64,000 nt of DNA from Bradyrhizobium barranii subsp. barranii (GCF_017565645.3 NZ_CP086136.1:4199501-4263500), one strand, 5' to 3'; positions 1-9,471 are shown, numbered from the stretch's first letter. Made by a program: numbers and translations. The notes: generated by a model from the letters alone, not told the origin.

Positions 1-393
1 GAGCGCTGCCGTCACGGCGTCGAGCATGTCCTGATCGCGAAACGGCTTGGACAGGAAATCCACGGCGCCAGCCTTCATGGCGCGCACCGACATTGGAATG
101 TCCCCATGACCGGTCATGAAGATGATCGGATATCTGATGCCCTGGCGGGTCAGTTGCCCCTGGAGATCGAGGCCGCTCACGCCCGGGAGCCGGACGTCCA
201 GCACGATGCAGGCCGGTTTGTCGGGCATGACGCCGCCAAGCAGCTCGGCCGGTGAGCCGAACAGGCGTGTCTCGAGGCCGACGGATCGGAACAGGCTGTC
301 GAGCGAGGCACGAATGCTCGCGTCGTCATCAACGATGATGACGACTGCACTGGAGGATTGGGCCGGCGGTTGCACTTGGTTTGGTCGTGTCAT
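1..393 (-). CDS. FixJ-type response regulator, receiver domain (3' part outside window)
   Basis: The visible 131 residues form a CheY-like receiver domain: acidic pocket VDDD near residues 21-24, phospho-acceptor Asp in VLDVRLPG, the Thr of FMTGHG and the Lys of LSKPF. This arrangement is typical of FixJ/NarL-family regulators, whose C-terminal half would be a LuxR-type HTH, here lying beyond base 1. The start codon overlaps the stop of the upstream kinase gene (ATGA, 390-393), so the two are translationally coupled and form a cognate pair. The exact target is unknown; the 18-bp palindrome at 2569-2586 is a candidate binding site. Confidence 0.88.
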   Translation of the reverse strand, partial: MTRPNQVQPPAQSSSAVVIIVDDDASIRASLDSLFRSVGLETRLFGSPAELLGGVMPDKPACIVLDVRLPGVSGLDLQGQLTRQGIRYPIIFMTGHGDIPMSVRAMKAGAVDFLSKPFRDQDMLDAVTAAL

Positions 394-2300
394 GGCAAGG
401 CGTGTTCTTGGCTAAATGGCAGTGTCAGGTGGAATGTCGCGCCCGAGCCCGGAGAGCTCTCCACGGACAATCGGCCGCCGTGAGCTTCCACCGTCGTTCG
501 GCAGATCGCAAGTCCCATGCCCATGCCGCCTCCCTTGGTGGTGAAGAACGGATCAAACAGGTGCGGCAGGTCGTCAGGCTGGATGCCCGGGCCGCTGTCC
601 TCGACCGTGATGGCGAGATTTTCACCATCGACGGTTCCGGCGCGCAACGTGACGGTGCGGGAACCCGGCCGGCCTGACATGGCCTGGCCGGCATTGATCA
701 GAAGATTGACCAGGACCTGCTGAAGCTGGATCCGGTCGCCGCGAACCGGCGGCAGGCCATGCTCCGTCTTGACGATGAGGGTGACGTCGTCCTTGACGAG
801 CTCGCGCGCGACCAGGAGGGTCGCTTCCTCGATGATCTCGTCGATCTGCAGCAGATCCTGCTGGGTAGGGGCCTTCTTCAGGAAAGTCCGGATGCGGGTC
901 ACGATCTCGCTGGCGCGGCGGCCCTGAGCAACGACGTGACCGATCGTCGTCGCAACTTCCTTGAGATCGGGCACGTCGCGGCGCAGCCACCGCAAGCCGG
1001 CCTCGCCGCTGGTGACGATCGCTGCCAGAGGCTGATTCACCTCGTGGGCAATGGACGCGCTGAGCTCGCCGAGGGTGGCGACGCGCGCGGCATGCGCCAG
1101 CTCCGCCTGCGCCGCGAGCAGCGCATCCTGTGCCTGCTTGCGTTCGGTGATGTCGATGACGAAGGCGAGCACGTTGCGATCTCCGTCGGGCTCAGCCGGA
1201 AAGGTGATCGTAAACAGGACGGGAACCTTGCGTCCGTCGAGGCTCACGAGATCGGTCTCGCCTTCGTGGAACCGCTCTCCTTCCGCGAATGCGACCAGCG
1301 CGCCGAGGAAACTGCGGTCGTTCTCCCCCAGAAGCCTGTCCACGTTCGCGATGAAGGCCGCAGAGCCGCTTGCTCCCGCCATCTTCTGGAGGGCCGGATT
1401 GACGTCGGAGATTCTGGTGAGCTGGCGGGCATGCCGCACGAATTCAGGATTTCGTGCAAGGTAGTCCCGCAACGTGGCGCCTCCGGTCTCCAGCGAATTC
1501 AGCGCGGTCCGCACTGCGCTCCAATCCTCCTCGACGACGCCGACCCGGCTTGCGTCGAACATCCGGCGGTATCGCTGCTCGCTCTGCACCAGCGCGTTAT
1601 GTGCCGCGACGCGGTCCGTGACGTCGGTGTGGGTTTCAAGGACTCCAACGGGTTTGCCGAGATGGTCGTGCTGGAGCGCCCATCTTGCATCGACGGTGAG
1701 TGCGCCGCCGGCCTTCGTCCGCTGCTCCAGCCTGCCTTCCCATCGGCCGATGTCGAGCAGGCCGGCCTCGATGGCCTCTCGCCGGTCGGGATATTTGGTT
1801 CTCAGCAGCGCGTCGGCGAGTTGCCCGACCGCCTCGTCGGCCGACCAGCCGTAGGCCTGTTCCGCGGCCCTGTTCCAGAAACTGATCACGCCGCCGCGAT
1901 CCCTGACGAAGATCATGTCATGCGAGAGATTGAGCAGGCGCGCCTGCGCCGCGAGGCGCTTCGTCGCCGCCTGATTCTGGAGCGCCAGCAAGGTCGTGAT
2001 TCCGATGGCTGCGAGGCTCACCAGCGCACGAAGGGCAGGCGAGGCGATCGCCTCCAGATCGTGCGACAGTAGATAGGCGGTTATGGTCAGGACGCTGCAG
2101 CCGACAGCGGCGGCGATGATGTCGTTAAGCCGGTGCGTCCTCGCCGCGAGCAGGATCGCAACCACGTAGAGAACCGCGACCGCGCCCTCGAGCGGCGTCA
2201 GCACATCGACCAGGAAAACCGCGAAAGCGAGGACGGCAGACCAGAAGCGCGAGCCGGCGCGGCTCATCGATGAACCCGTGGCCCGATCAAGACTGGTCAT
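390..2300 (-). CDS. Membrane-anchored PAS sensor histidine kinase (FixL-like)
   Basis: This 636-residue kinase has about four hydrophobic N-terminal segments (roughly residues 18-110), then PAS domains at about 120-235 and 290-390, the second ending in DITERK. The HisKA dimerisation domain carries the phospho-accepting His419 in SIAHEVNQPL. The HATPase domain shows the N box (VNLLINAGQAM, about 531-541), G1 (EDSGPGI) and G2 (GGGMGMGLAI). It should autophosphorylate and pass phosphate to the receiver protein encoded by the overlapping downstream gene. The QPLAAI variant of the H box is typical of FixL/DctB-like kinases. The signal sensed cannot be told from sequence; no haem-type PAS His was identified with confidence. 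Confidence 0.92.
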   Translation of the reverse strand: MTSLDRATGSSMSRAGSRFWSAVLAFAVFLVDVLTPLEGAVAVLYVVAILLAARTHRLNDIIAAAVGCSVLTITAYLLSHDLEAIASPALRALVSLAAIGITTLLALQNQAATKRLAAQARLLNLSHDMIFVRDRGGVISFWNRAAEQAYGWSADEAVGQLADALLRTKYPDRREAIEAGLLDIGRWEGRLEQRTKAGGALTVDARWALQHDHLGKPVGVLETHTDVTDRVAAHNALVQSEQRYRRMFDASRVGVVEEDWSAVRTALNSLETGGATLRDYLARNPEFVRHARQLTRISDVNPALQKMAGASGSAAFIANVDRLLGENDRSFLGALVAFAEGERFHEGETDLVSLDGRKVPVLFTITFPAEPDGDRNVLAFVIDITERKQAQDALLAAQAELAHAARVATLGELSASIAHEVNQPLAAIVTSGEAGLRWLRRDVPDLKEVATTIGHVVAQGRRASEIVTRIRTFLKKAPTQQDLLQIDEIIEEATLLVARELVKDDVTLIVKTEHGLPPVRGDRIQLQQVLVNLLINAGQAMSGRPGSRTVTLRAGTVDGENLAITVEDSGPGIQPDDLPHLFDPFFTTKGGGMGMGLAICRTTVEAHGGRLSVESSPGSGATFHLTLPFSQEHALP

Positions 2301-2719
2301 CGTCGCTGGTGGTCGCTCTGCTCATTTTCGGTCACGTTGATGCCGCGATTTGATCGGGCCGACAACATGCGGCAACATGATTTTCGTGCTCTCTTGAAAG
2401 ACGTTGCCGCGGTTTGATCCCGCGCGCGTGCCGATGAGGCACATTCCCCGGCAAAAACGGGGTTTTGCGTGAGTTTCCGACCATTGGCGAGCGCGTCAAC
2501 TTACCGCAGGGCGAGATCTGTTCCGCCATCGCGGCGAACGGGACGCCCGTGCGGCCGGCGACGCCGCGGTCATACCTAGGTATGACGCGATCAACCCGAG
2601 AACCTATCCGGTGCACCCGCGCGTAGAATGGAGCGCGGGGACCGCCGAACTACTCTGCTCCCACATTCGGACGAGCCATTGGGTCTCGCCGGATCGAAAA
2701 TGGGACAAGGAGTTCGACG
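2301..2719. other. Divergent intergenic region between kinase and AraC genes
   Basis: This 419-base gap separates the divergent kinase and AraC genes and should hold both promoters. It contains one striking element, the perfect palindrome at 2569-2586. A minus-strand open frame at 2332-2616 has no recognisable domain and I do not call it a gene. Confidence 0.6.
2569..2586. promoter_or_regulatory. 18-bp perfect palindrome, candidate operator
   Basis: The sequence GTCATACCTAGGTATGAC is identical to its own reverse complement. It lies 134 bp upstream of the AraC start and 268 bp upstream of the kinase start. FixJ/NarL-family regulators bind short palindromes of this kind, so autoregulation by the neighbouring response regulator or control of the AraC gene is plausible but inferred. 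Confidence 0.5.
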
Positions 2720-3559
2720 ATGTCGCTACAGATGTCACACCCGCTAGGCGCGAAGGATCATGTCGTCGGCTCGATCGGCGTCTCCGCCATCGATGGTTGC
2801 CAGTCCGGGCTTGCGGAACGTCCGGATCGCGCCGGCGAAAAGGCGATGACGCTGTCCCTCGTTCACCTCGATGTTGCCCTGGCCATCGAGACGCCCCCGC
2901 CGGGCGTGCGGAGATGCGCCGGCGACGGGCCCAGCTTCAGGGTATCGGCGAAACGCCTCGCGCGTGCCTCGGTCGAGACCGATCGGGAGGCCGGTGCAGG
3001 CGAGTTCCCGGACCCGGTGATGCGAAGCCTCTCCGATGCGCTCGCGGCAACCGAAGCGGCCCATCATCCTCACTCCGCCATCCTTGCGGACGCCTTGCGT
3101 CTTGCCATCCTGACCCGCAGAGCCAGCCGGCCGACGGCCGTCGCGCGCAACGAGACCGATCAGGCCGACGAGCGGTGCCGGTCTGTGCGGTCGTTACAGA
3201 AATGGCGCCTCAAGCGCGTGCTGCAATATGTCGACGAGAATTTGGCTGGCAAGATCACCTTGCAGCATCTGGCGGCGGTCGCCGGCCTCAGCCGCATGCA
3301 CTTTGCCGCGCAGTTCCGCGCGGCCGTCGGCATGCGGCCACACGACTTTCTGCTGAAGCGGCGGATCGAACGCGCCCAGGAACTGCTGAGGCGCGCCGAC
3401 GTCTCGCTGGTCGACGTTGCCTTGACCGTCGGATTCCAGACCCAGGCGCATTTCACGACGGTATTCAAGCGTTTCGCCGGCGATACGCCTTATCAATGGA
3501 GGAGCGCCTACCTTGCGCAATTCCTGCCGCTGCCTCGCGCCGAAGTTTGGCCGTCATGA
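2720..3559 (+). CDS. AraC-family transcriptional regulator
   Basis: A 279-residue regulator whose last ~100 residues form the two-HTH AraC DNA-binding domain: ITLQHLAAVAGLSRMHFAAQ as the first helix-turn-helix and LVDVALTVGFQTQAHFTTVF as the second, ending in the usual FKRFAGDTPYQWR signature. The N-terminal ~160 residues show no recognised ligand-binding motif. The start is supported by AAGGAG at 2707-2712, eight bases before the ATG. It is divergent from the PAS kinase and is followed by an overlapping small frame. Its targets are unknown. Confidence 0.85.
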   Translation: MSLQMSHPLGAKDHVVGSIGVSAIDGCQSGLAERPDRAGEKAMTLSLVHLDVALAIETPPPGVRRCAGDGPSFRVSAKRLARASVETDREAGAGEFPDPVMRSLSDALAATEAAHHPHSAILADALRLAILTRRASRPTAVARNETDQADERCRSVRSLQKWRLKRVLQYVDENLAGKITLQHLAAVAGLSRMHFAAQFRAAVGMRPHDFLLKRRIERAQELLRRADVSLVDVALTVGFQTQAHFTTVFKRFAGDTPYQWRSAYLAQFLPLPRAEVWPS

Positions 3560-3765
3560 GCAGTGTTGGCATTGAGGCCCTGATGCTGCCGCTGGCCGGC
3601 ATTCACCTGGCGATGACGCAGCATGAAGTCACGGGCGTGCTGGAGATCGCCCGTGCTCTCGGCAACTCCTATCGCCTGGCATCGTCAGATCCGGGATCCG
3701 GCGCTCTCTATGGCCGGTTCATTTTCGATTTCTGCCGAACCATCGTCACGGTTATCGCGCGATAG
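3556..3765 (+). CDS. Small hypothetical protein coupled to the AraC gene
   Basis: A 69-residue frame whose ATG overlaps the AraC stop (ATGA at 3556-3559), as expected for translational coupling. The product starts MSSVGIEALMLPLAGIHLAM and has no domain I recognise; no membrane segment is convincing. The overlap is the main reason for listing it, and it could be a chance frame. Confidence 0.35.
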   Translation: MSSVGIEALMLPLAGIHLAMTQHEVTGVLEIARALGNSYRLASSDPGSGALYGRFIFDFCRTIVTVIAR

Positions 3766-3834
3766 CCTCGAGCCCTTTACAAGCGGGGCAGGTCAAGCGT
3801 TAACACTGCGATGGCAAACCGCAGAGCGAGAGTC

Positions 3835-4701
3835 ATGAGAGCCTACAAAGTCGTCGACGCCTTCTCCTCCAAACCCTTCCTGGGAAACCCCGTCGCAGTC
3901 GTCCTTGATGCTGAGGGGCTGGCGACGGCCGAAATGCAGGCAATTGCCCGCTGGACGAACCTGTCGGAAACGACATTTCTCTCGCCGCCCACGAGTTCCG
4001 AGGCGGACTACCGCCTGCGCATTTTTACCCCCCGCAGCGAACTGCCGTTTGCCGGGCATCCGACGCTCGGCAGCGCCCATGCGGTGTTGGAGGCGGGCCG
4101 CGTGATGCCCCGGGGCGGTCGTCTCGTCCAGGAATGCGGTGTCGGGCTGGTGCGGATTGCCGTGGAGGGCGACGGCGCGGAGCGGCGTCTGACGCTTGCG
4201 TTGCCGCCGGCGAAGGTCACGGCTCTTTCAGCCGCAGACGTCGACGAATTGGAGGCAGTCATCGGGCATCGGATCGTTCGCGAGGTGGCTCCAGCGATCG
4301 TGGATGTCGGGGCCGTCTGGGTCGTCGCGCAACTTGCCGACGCGGACAGTGTGCTCGCGCTGACCCCAGACTTCCGGCGCTCGGCTGCCTTCGAGAAGCG
4401 GCTCGGTGTGACCGGGCTCTCGCTTTTTGGCCGTCACGCTGATGGCGAGGCGGCTATCGAGGTGCGTTCTTTTGCACCATCATGCGGCGTCGAGGAGGAC
4501 CCGGTATGCGGCAGTGGAAACGGCGCCATCGCCGTGTTCCATCGCGACCGCGGTCTCCTCAAGGCCGGGACGAGCTACACGGCGGCGCAGGGGCGCTGCG
4601 TCGGGCGCGATGGCCGCATCGCCTTGGCGATCGAAGCGGACGGCGAGATCAGCGTTGGCGGCGCTTGCGTTACGTGCGTGGAAGGCAAGATTGCCGGTTA
4701 A
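3835..4701 (+). CDS. PhzF-family isomerase/epimerase
   Basis: A 288-residue member of the PhzF family, which has the diaminopimelate-epimerase fold and catalyses isomerisations without cofactor. Family marks are the N-terminal YKVVDAFSSKPFLGNPVAV, the catalytic Glu45 in NLSETTFL, LPFAGHPTLGSAHA and the C-terminal EEDPVCGSGNGA loop. In the last motif a Cys replaces the Thr common in other members (DPVTGS). The start at 3835 gives the usual family N-terminus; an in-frame ATG at 3811 would add eight unlike residues. No phenazine genes are nearby, so the substrate is unknown. Confidence 0.88.
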   Translation: MRAYKVVDAFSSKPFLGNPVAVVLDAEGLATAEMQAIARWTNLSETTFLSPPTSSEADYRLRIFTPRSELPFAGHPTLGSAHAVLEAGRVMPRGGRLVQECGVGLVRIAVEGDGAERRLTLALPPAKVTALSAADVDELEAVIGHRIVREVAPAIVDVGAVWVVAQLADADSVLALTPDFRRSAAFEKRLGVTGLSLFGRHADGEAAIEVRSFAPSCGVEEDPVCGSGNGAIAVFHRDRGLLKAGTSYTAAQGRCVGRDGRIALAIEADGEISVGGACVTCVEGKIAG

Positions 4702-4873
4702 GCCATAGGTTGCTGGTCGATCATGCCGCGCTTCGGCTGCGGTACTCATATTGAATCAGATGGGGTATTCGGCCTGTTGCTGAGCCCCGCGTTAGCAGGG
4801 TGCTGCGCTTCAGGTTGATGATAAACGTGGTCTGTTTTCGAACAGCCACAAGCATCAGACGGAGAAGCGCAGC
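4702..4873. other. Non-coding DNA upstream of the IS110 transposase
   Basis: No gene is seen here. The stretch probably includes the left end of the IS110-family element. No inverted repeat that pairs with the right side was found by eye. Confidence 0.35.
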
Positions 4874-5911
4874 ATGAAACATTACGCTGGACTGGACGTG
4901 TCGGTCAAAGAGACGTCCCTGTGCATTGTCGACGAAACGGGCCGCATTTGCCGGGAAGCGAAGTTGGTGAGTCACCCGGACGATCTTCTTGCTGCACTCA
5001 ACGATCCGATTTGGCGGTTTGATCGGATTGGGCTCGAGGCTGGACCGCTGTCGCAATGGCTGTTCAGCGGGCTGGCGGAGGCTGGCCTGCCGGTAATCTG
5101 CATCGAGACGCGACATGCCAAGGCGTTCCTCAAGGCGCAGGTGAACAAGAGCGACCGCAATGATGCGCGTGGCATTGCGCAGATGATGCGCGTCGGCTTG
5201 TTCCGGCCTGTCCACGTCAAGACCCTGATCAGCCAAAAGCGACGGGTCCTGCTTGCCGGTCGCAAGCTGCTTCAGGAGAAGGCCATTGCCATCGAGAATG
5301 ACATTCGTGGGCTGTTACGCAACTTCGGCTTGAAGGTCGGAATTGTGGGGGTGATCGGCTTTGAACAACGTATCCACGAACTCGTCGGCGGTCAGCCGGA
5401 GCTGGCCGAACTCATGGAACCGCTTCTCGTCGCCCGACGCGTTTTACGCGAACAGTTCACACAACTGCATCGCAAAGTGCTTCTACTTGCCCGGGAAAGC
5501 GAGGTCTGTCGTCGGTTGATGACGATCCCTGGTGTCGGCCCCGTCACGTCGCTGGCCTTTATCAGCACGATCGACGTTCCCGCCCGCTTCAAGAGTTCGA
5601 AAGCCGTCGGGCCGTCCCTTGGATTGACGCCAGTTCTCAACCAGTCCGGCGAAAGCCACCGCATCGGCCGGATTTCGCTGTGCGGTGATGAAGCCATGCG
5701 AGCGCTACTCTATGAGGCCGCACAGGTCATGCTGACGCGGGTGCAGAAATGGTCCTGGCTCAAGGCGTGGGCCATGCAGATCGCCAAACGACGCGGGCAG
5801 CAGAAGGCGATCGTCGCTTTGGCGCGGCGGCTCGCCGTCATCATGCACCGCATGTGGAGCGACGGAACGGAATTCCGCTGGACACGGGAGGCCACGCCCG
5901 CGGCACAATAG
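4874..5911 (+). CDS. IS110-family transposase
   Basis: A 345-residue transposase of the IS110 family. The N-terminal DEDD domain shows the first Asp in YAGLDVSVKE, a Glu in IETRHAKAF and the Asp pair in KSDRNDARGIAQMMR. The C-terminal Transposase_20 domain has IPGVGPVTSLAFIS and the Ser of RISLCGDEAMRALLYEAA. It appears full length without stops. IS110 elements usually lack clear terminal repeats and target duplications, so I cannot set the element ends; the flanking non-coding DNA (about 4750-4873 and 5912-6150) is probably part of it. Confidence 0.92.
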   Translation: MKHYAGLDVSVKETSLCIVDETGRICREAKLVSHPDDLLAALNDPIWRFDRIGLEAGPLSQWLFSGLAEAGLPVICIETRHAKAFLKAQVNKSDRNDARGIAQMMRVGLFRPVHVKTLISQKRRVLLAGRKLLQEKAIAIENDIRGLLRNFGLKVGIVGVIGFEQRIHELVGGQPELAELMEPLLVARRVLREQFTQLHRKVLLLARESEVCRRLMTIPGVGPVTSLAFISTIDVPARFKSSKAVGPSLGLTPVLNQSGESHRIGRISLCGDEAMRALLYEAAQVMLTRVQKWSWLKAWAMQIAKRRGQQKAIVALARRLAVIMHRMWSDGTEFRWTREATPAAQ

Positions 5912-6178
5912 TGCGACGCGCGGTCCACGCACCCGTTGTTTAGCGGGAGGAGGTCCCTCGCGGGACGATGGACGAGATGAGTTCGCTTTGGGCTCTTGTA
6001 CGGTCGCGTCCTTGCGATCAGCACGCGAGTCAGATTGTTCCGTCTCGTTCTACTGATCCCATGCTGGGAGAGCCATACGGCTGATCCCGAAGAGAAGCAC
6101 GGCCCCGCGAGCGGTACCGAACCCAAGGAGGCACCCAATCAAGCCCTTGACTAAATCCGGCCGAATAGAGAAGACCCG

Positions 6179-6910
6179 CTAACGCACTGCGATCGCAACG
6201 GCAGACAAGGCTGCTGGAAGGGACCAGGCCCAGTCTCCCAGCACTGAAACGGCCGCCGCGGCGGCGACACAGCCGAAGATGAAGCCGAGCAAGCGATGGA
6301 GCGAGCGACCCAGCGGCGTTGAATCATGCGGCAGCAGAGGGGTGCGTGGAGCGAGCAGGTCCATCGTCGACAAGACGGCATTGGCCAGATTGCCGATCAT
6401 CACCGCCGTCGAGATCGCGCCCGGCAGAGCGAGGCGAAGGAGCGCGTACTGGCAGGCCATGGCCGACACGGCGATCATCGCGGCCGCGCCGGCCCGGGAT
6501 CCAGCCGCATCGGCAGATGGCCTTGTGATGACGCTGAAGATCAACAGCGCGGCCAGCACGAGGAACTGAACCCGAAGCAACAGTCGCGCCAGGCTCGAAC
6601 CGTGCCGGCCGGAAGCTTGGGCGATCAGCCAGACGGTCGCCAAGGTCAGCATGAAAACGGGAATCGCCAACAATTGTGCCCAATGAAACGGGCCACCATC
6701 GACGGCAACGACGGCGGCCAGCACGATGTTGCCGGTCACGTGAGCCGTGAAGATATGACCCAGCGTGAAGAAGCCGGTGAAGTCGACCATTCCGGCGATG
6801 ATGCTGAGCAGCGGTGGCAGCCGCGCCTCCAGGCGCGACAGCTCCGCAGCGTCATCCGCTGAGTCCGCGGACCTTTGCAGCACGAGGAGGTCTCTGGCGA
6901 GCAGGGACAT
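6179..6910 (-). CDS. DUF1275 (YoaK-like) membrane protein
   Basis: A 243-residue integral membrane protein with about six hydrophobic segments. The N-terminal half carries the DUF1275 pattern SIIAGMVDFTGFFTLGHIF followed by TAHVTGNIVL, and later GNLANAVLSTMDLL. The function of the family is not established; a transport role is often suggested. It is the last gene of a long minus-strand run, 48 bp after the 3-hydroxybutyrate dehydrogenase gene. GGAG lies about nine bases before the ATG. Confidence 0.85.
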   Translation of the reverse strand: MSLLARDLLVLQRSADSADDAAELSRLEARLPPLLSIIAGMVDFTGFFTLGHIFTAHVTGNIVLAAVVAVDGGPFHWAQLLAIPVFMLTLATVWLIAQASGRHGSSLARLLLRVQFLVLAALLIFSVITRPSADAAGSRAGAAAMIAVSAMACQYALLRLALPGAISTAVMIGNLANAVLSTMDLLAPRTPLLPHDSTPLGRSLHRLLGFIFGCVAAAAAVSVLGDWAWSLPAALSAVAIAVR

Positions 6911-6958
6911 CTTTGGCTACTCCAATGCTGGCCGTCTGCATGGGCCTCTCACTGTGGG

Positions 6959-7741
6959 CTACTGTGCCGTCCATCCGCCATCGACCGCGATCGCGGTGCC
7001 CGTGATCTGGTCCGCCGCGGGCGAACACAGGAAGGCCACGGTGCCTCCAAGCTGCTCCGGAGAGACGAACTCGGACGACGGTTGTTTCTCGCCCAGGAGT
7101 GTCGCGGCGGCGTCCTTTTGGCTGATGTTCTTCTGTGCGGCGATGTCGCTGATCTGCTTTTCGACCAAGGGCGTCCGCACCCAGCCGGGACAGACTGCGT
7201 TGCAGGTCACGCCGCTGCCGGCGGTCTCCAGGCCAACCACCTTGGTCAGGCCGATCAACCCGTGCTTGGCGGCGACGTAGGCCGCCTTGTGCGTCGATGC
7301 GACGAGGCCGTGGGTCGAGGCGATGTTGACGATCCGGCCCCAGCGCTGCTTCTTCATCTGGGGCACCGCCGCCGCGATGCCGTGAAACGCGGCCGACAGA
7401 TTGATGTCCAGGATCGCATGCCACTTGGCCGACAGAAATTCTTCCACCGGCGCGGTGAACTGGATGCCGGCATTGTTCACGAGGATGTCGAGGCGTCCGA
7501 ACGTCTCGATTGTCGCGGCGATCAATCGGCGCACGGCATCGCCCTTCGACATATCGGCGCCGTCGTAGACCACGCGCACGCCGTGCTCGCGTTCGATCCC
7601 GCTGCGGATGGCTTCGATCTCGCCGGGGTCGCCGAAGCCGTTCAACACGAGGTTGACGCGGAGCCTGGCCAACTCTCTGGCGATTCCGAGCCCGATACCG
7701 CTGGTCGATCCGGTGACGATAGCGACCTTATCCTTCAACAT
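6959..7741 (-). CDS. bdhA: D-3-hydroxybutyrate dehydrogenase (SDR)
   Basis: A 260-residue short-chain dehydrogenase that matches the 3-hydroxybutyrate dehydrogenase subgroup, which interconverts acetoacetate and D-3-hydroxybutyrate with NAD. The cofactor loop TGSTSGIG is at residues 11-18, the NNAG motif near 89, and the catalytic residues are Ser142, Tyr155 and Lys159 in STHGLVAS and YVAAKHG. The typical C-terminal region with GGTVAFLCS and ITGTAIAVDGGW is present. AAGGAA precedes the ATG. With acetoacetate decarboxylase in the same run, it points to acetoacetate/polyhydroxybutyrate metabolism. Confidence 0.9.
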   Translation of the reverse strand: MLKDKVAIVTGSTSGIGLGIARELARLRVNLVLNGFGDPGEIEAIRSGIEREHGVRVVYDGADMSKGDAVRRLIAATIETFGRLDILVNNAGIQFTAPVEEFLSAKWHAILDINLSAAFHGIAAAVPQMKKQRWGRIVNIASTHGLVASTHKAAYVAAKHGLIGLTKVVGLETAGSGVTCNAVCPGWVRTPLVEKQISDIAAQKNISQKDAAATLLGEKQPSSEFVSPEQLGGTVAFLCSPAADQITGTAIAVDGGWTAQ

Positions 7742-7775
7742 GGCAGTTCCTTTCGACGTCAGGTGGGGTGGGGGA

Positions 7776-9392
7776 CTAGTGGGTGCCGCCGGCCTCGATC
7801 TGGCCGGGTTTCTTCAGCATCATCGAGGCGGCGAGTGCGACGATCAGTGCGACACCGAGCAGGTAGAACATGTCGCCGAAAGCCAGGACGAAGGCCTGCT
7901 TCTGCACGATCTTGCCGATCGCGACATAGGCGCGGTGAGCGGCGTCGATGCGATCGGTCACGCCGTGGTTCATGAAATACTGCGTCAGCTTCTCGAGCCT
8001 GGCTTGCGTGGCCTGCTCCAGCAGCGAGACCGACTGCGTCAGCACGTTGGAGTGATATTGCTCGCGCTTGGTGAGCAGCGTCTGCAGCAGCGCGATGCCG
8101 ACGGCGCCGCCGAGGTTACGCATCATGTTGAACAGGCCCGAGGCCGAACCCGCGTTCTCCGCCTCGATGCCCGATGTCGCGACAGCCGACAGCGGGGCGA
8201 ACACCAGCGCCTGACCGAAGGCGCGGACGACGTTCGGCCAGAAGAGCTGGTCGGTGGCGTAGTCGTTGGTCATCGAGATGTTCATGAAGTTGGATGCTGC
8301 GAACAGCGCAAAGCCGACGCCGATGATGAGCCGCGCGTCGAAGCGCCGTAACAGCTGCGGCACCAGCGGGATCAGCAACAGCTGCGGCAGCCCGGTCCAA
8401 GCCAGCACCATGCCGATCTGCTCGGCGTTGTAGCCCTGGATGCGCGATAGATAGACCGGCAGGATGAAGACCGAGCCGTAGAGCGCGATGCCGAGCAGGA
8501 AATTGGCGAGGATACCGAAGCCGAAATTGCGACGCGCCAGGAGGCGGAGGTTCAGCAGCGGCTTCCTTGCCGCCAGCTCGATCCACAGGAAGGCCGACAG
8601 CGCGATCGCCGCGACGATCGACAGCTTGACGATGAACGGCGAGCCGAACCAGTCGTCCTTGTTGCCTTCCTCGAGCACGGTCTGCAGCGCGGCGAGGCCG
8701 ATCGCCATGGTGGCGATCCCGGCCCAATCGCCCTCGCGCAGCAGCGACAGCTTCATCGGTTGCGACTCGAGCGAGACGAACAGCAAGCCGATCATGACCG
8801 CGCCCGGCACCAGGTTGACGTAGAAGATGTACTGCCAGCCCCAGTTCTCGGTGAGATAGCCGCCGATGGTCGGCCCGATCGCGGGCGCAAAGGTCGCGGA
8901 GATCGCAAACAGCGCCAGCCCGATCGGCTGCTTCGCCTTTGGCAGCAGCGTGATGATGAGCGTGAACGCCATCGGGATCAGCACGCCACCGGTAAAGCCC
9001 TGCACGGCGCGCAACACGATCATCTGCGACAGGTTTTGCGCCAGCGCGCAGGCCGCCGAGAACACCAGGAACAACGTCGCATTGGTCAGGAGATAGATGC
9101 GGATCGAGAACGCCTGCGCCAGCCAGCCGGACAGCGGAATCACCACAATCTCGGCAATCAGGTAGGAGGTCGAGATCCAGCCGCCATCATCGATACCGGC
9201 CCCGATCGCGCCCTGGATGTCAGCCAGCGAAGCGTTGACGATCTGGATGTTGAGCACCGCCATGAAGGCGCCGAGCGTGGCGCCGGCGATGGCGATCCAG
9301 GTCTTGGCGGAGACCGCCGGGGCCGGTGTGGTGACGGACCGCTCGCCTTCGCCGGCGGGCACGGCATCGATGGCCGGTTGCAGTGTGGTCAT
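7776..9392 (-). CDS. DHA2-family (EmrB/QacA-type) MFS efflux transporter
   Basis: A 538-residue transporter with the roughly fourteen hydrophobic segments of the DHA2 drug:H+ antiporter family. Diagnostic parts are MAVLNIQIVNASLADIQGAI in the first helix, the GGWISTSYLIAEIVVIPLSGWL segment and the motif-C-like stretch around residues 150-200 (RAVQGFTGGVLIPMAF, FAPAIGPTIGGYL). Directly upstream on the same strand is an EmrA/HlyD-type adaptor, so the two should form an EmrAB-like inner-membrane and periplasmic pump. No outer-membrane TolC-like gene is present in the window. The substrate is unknown. Confidence 0.92.
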   Translation of the reverse strand: MTTLQPAIDAVPAGEGERSVTTPAPAVSAKTWIAIAGATLGAFMAVLNIQIVNASLADIQGAIGAGIDDGGWISTSYLIAEIVVIPLSGWLAQAFSIRIYLLTNATLFLVFSAACALAQNLSQMIVLRAVQGFTGGVLIPMAFTLIITLLPKAKQPIGLALFAISATFAPAIGPTIGGYLTENWGWQYIFYVNLVPGAVMIGLLFVSLESQPMKLSLLREGDWAGIATMAIGLAALQTVLEEGNKDDWFGSPFIVKLSIVAAIALSAFLWIELAARKPLLNLRLLARRNFGFGILANFLLGIALYGSVFILPVYLSRIQGYNAEQIGMVLAWTGLPQLLLIPLVPQLLRRFDARLIIGVGFALFAASNFMNISMTNDYATDQLFWPNVVRAFGQALVFAPLSAVATSGIEAENAGSASGLFNMMRNLGGAVGIALLQTLLTKREQYHSNVLTQSVSLLEQATQARLEKLTQYFMNHGVTDRIDAAHRAYVAIGKIVQKQAFVLAFGDMFYLLGVALIVALAASMMLKKPGQIEAGGTH

Positions 9393-9471
9393 GGTTGTCT
9401 GCTCGTCGCTTGCGAGAGAAGCATTGCCTGAACGGATTGTCCGGGAGGAGACGACCGCCAGGGACGCGTAT

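Noticed and set aside
759..2072. A 437-codon plus-strand frame opposite the histidine kinase
   Set aside because: Shadow of the kinase; no known motif and no ribosome site.
4702..6178. Search for inverted repeats and target duplications of the IS110 element
   Set aside because: No pair could be found by eye, and IS110 elements usually lack them, so no element ends are claimed.
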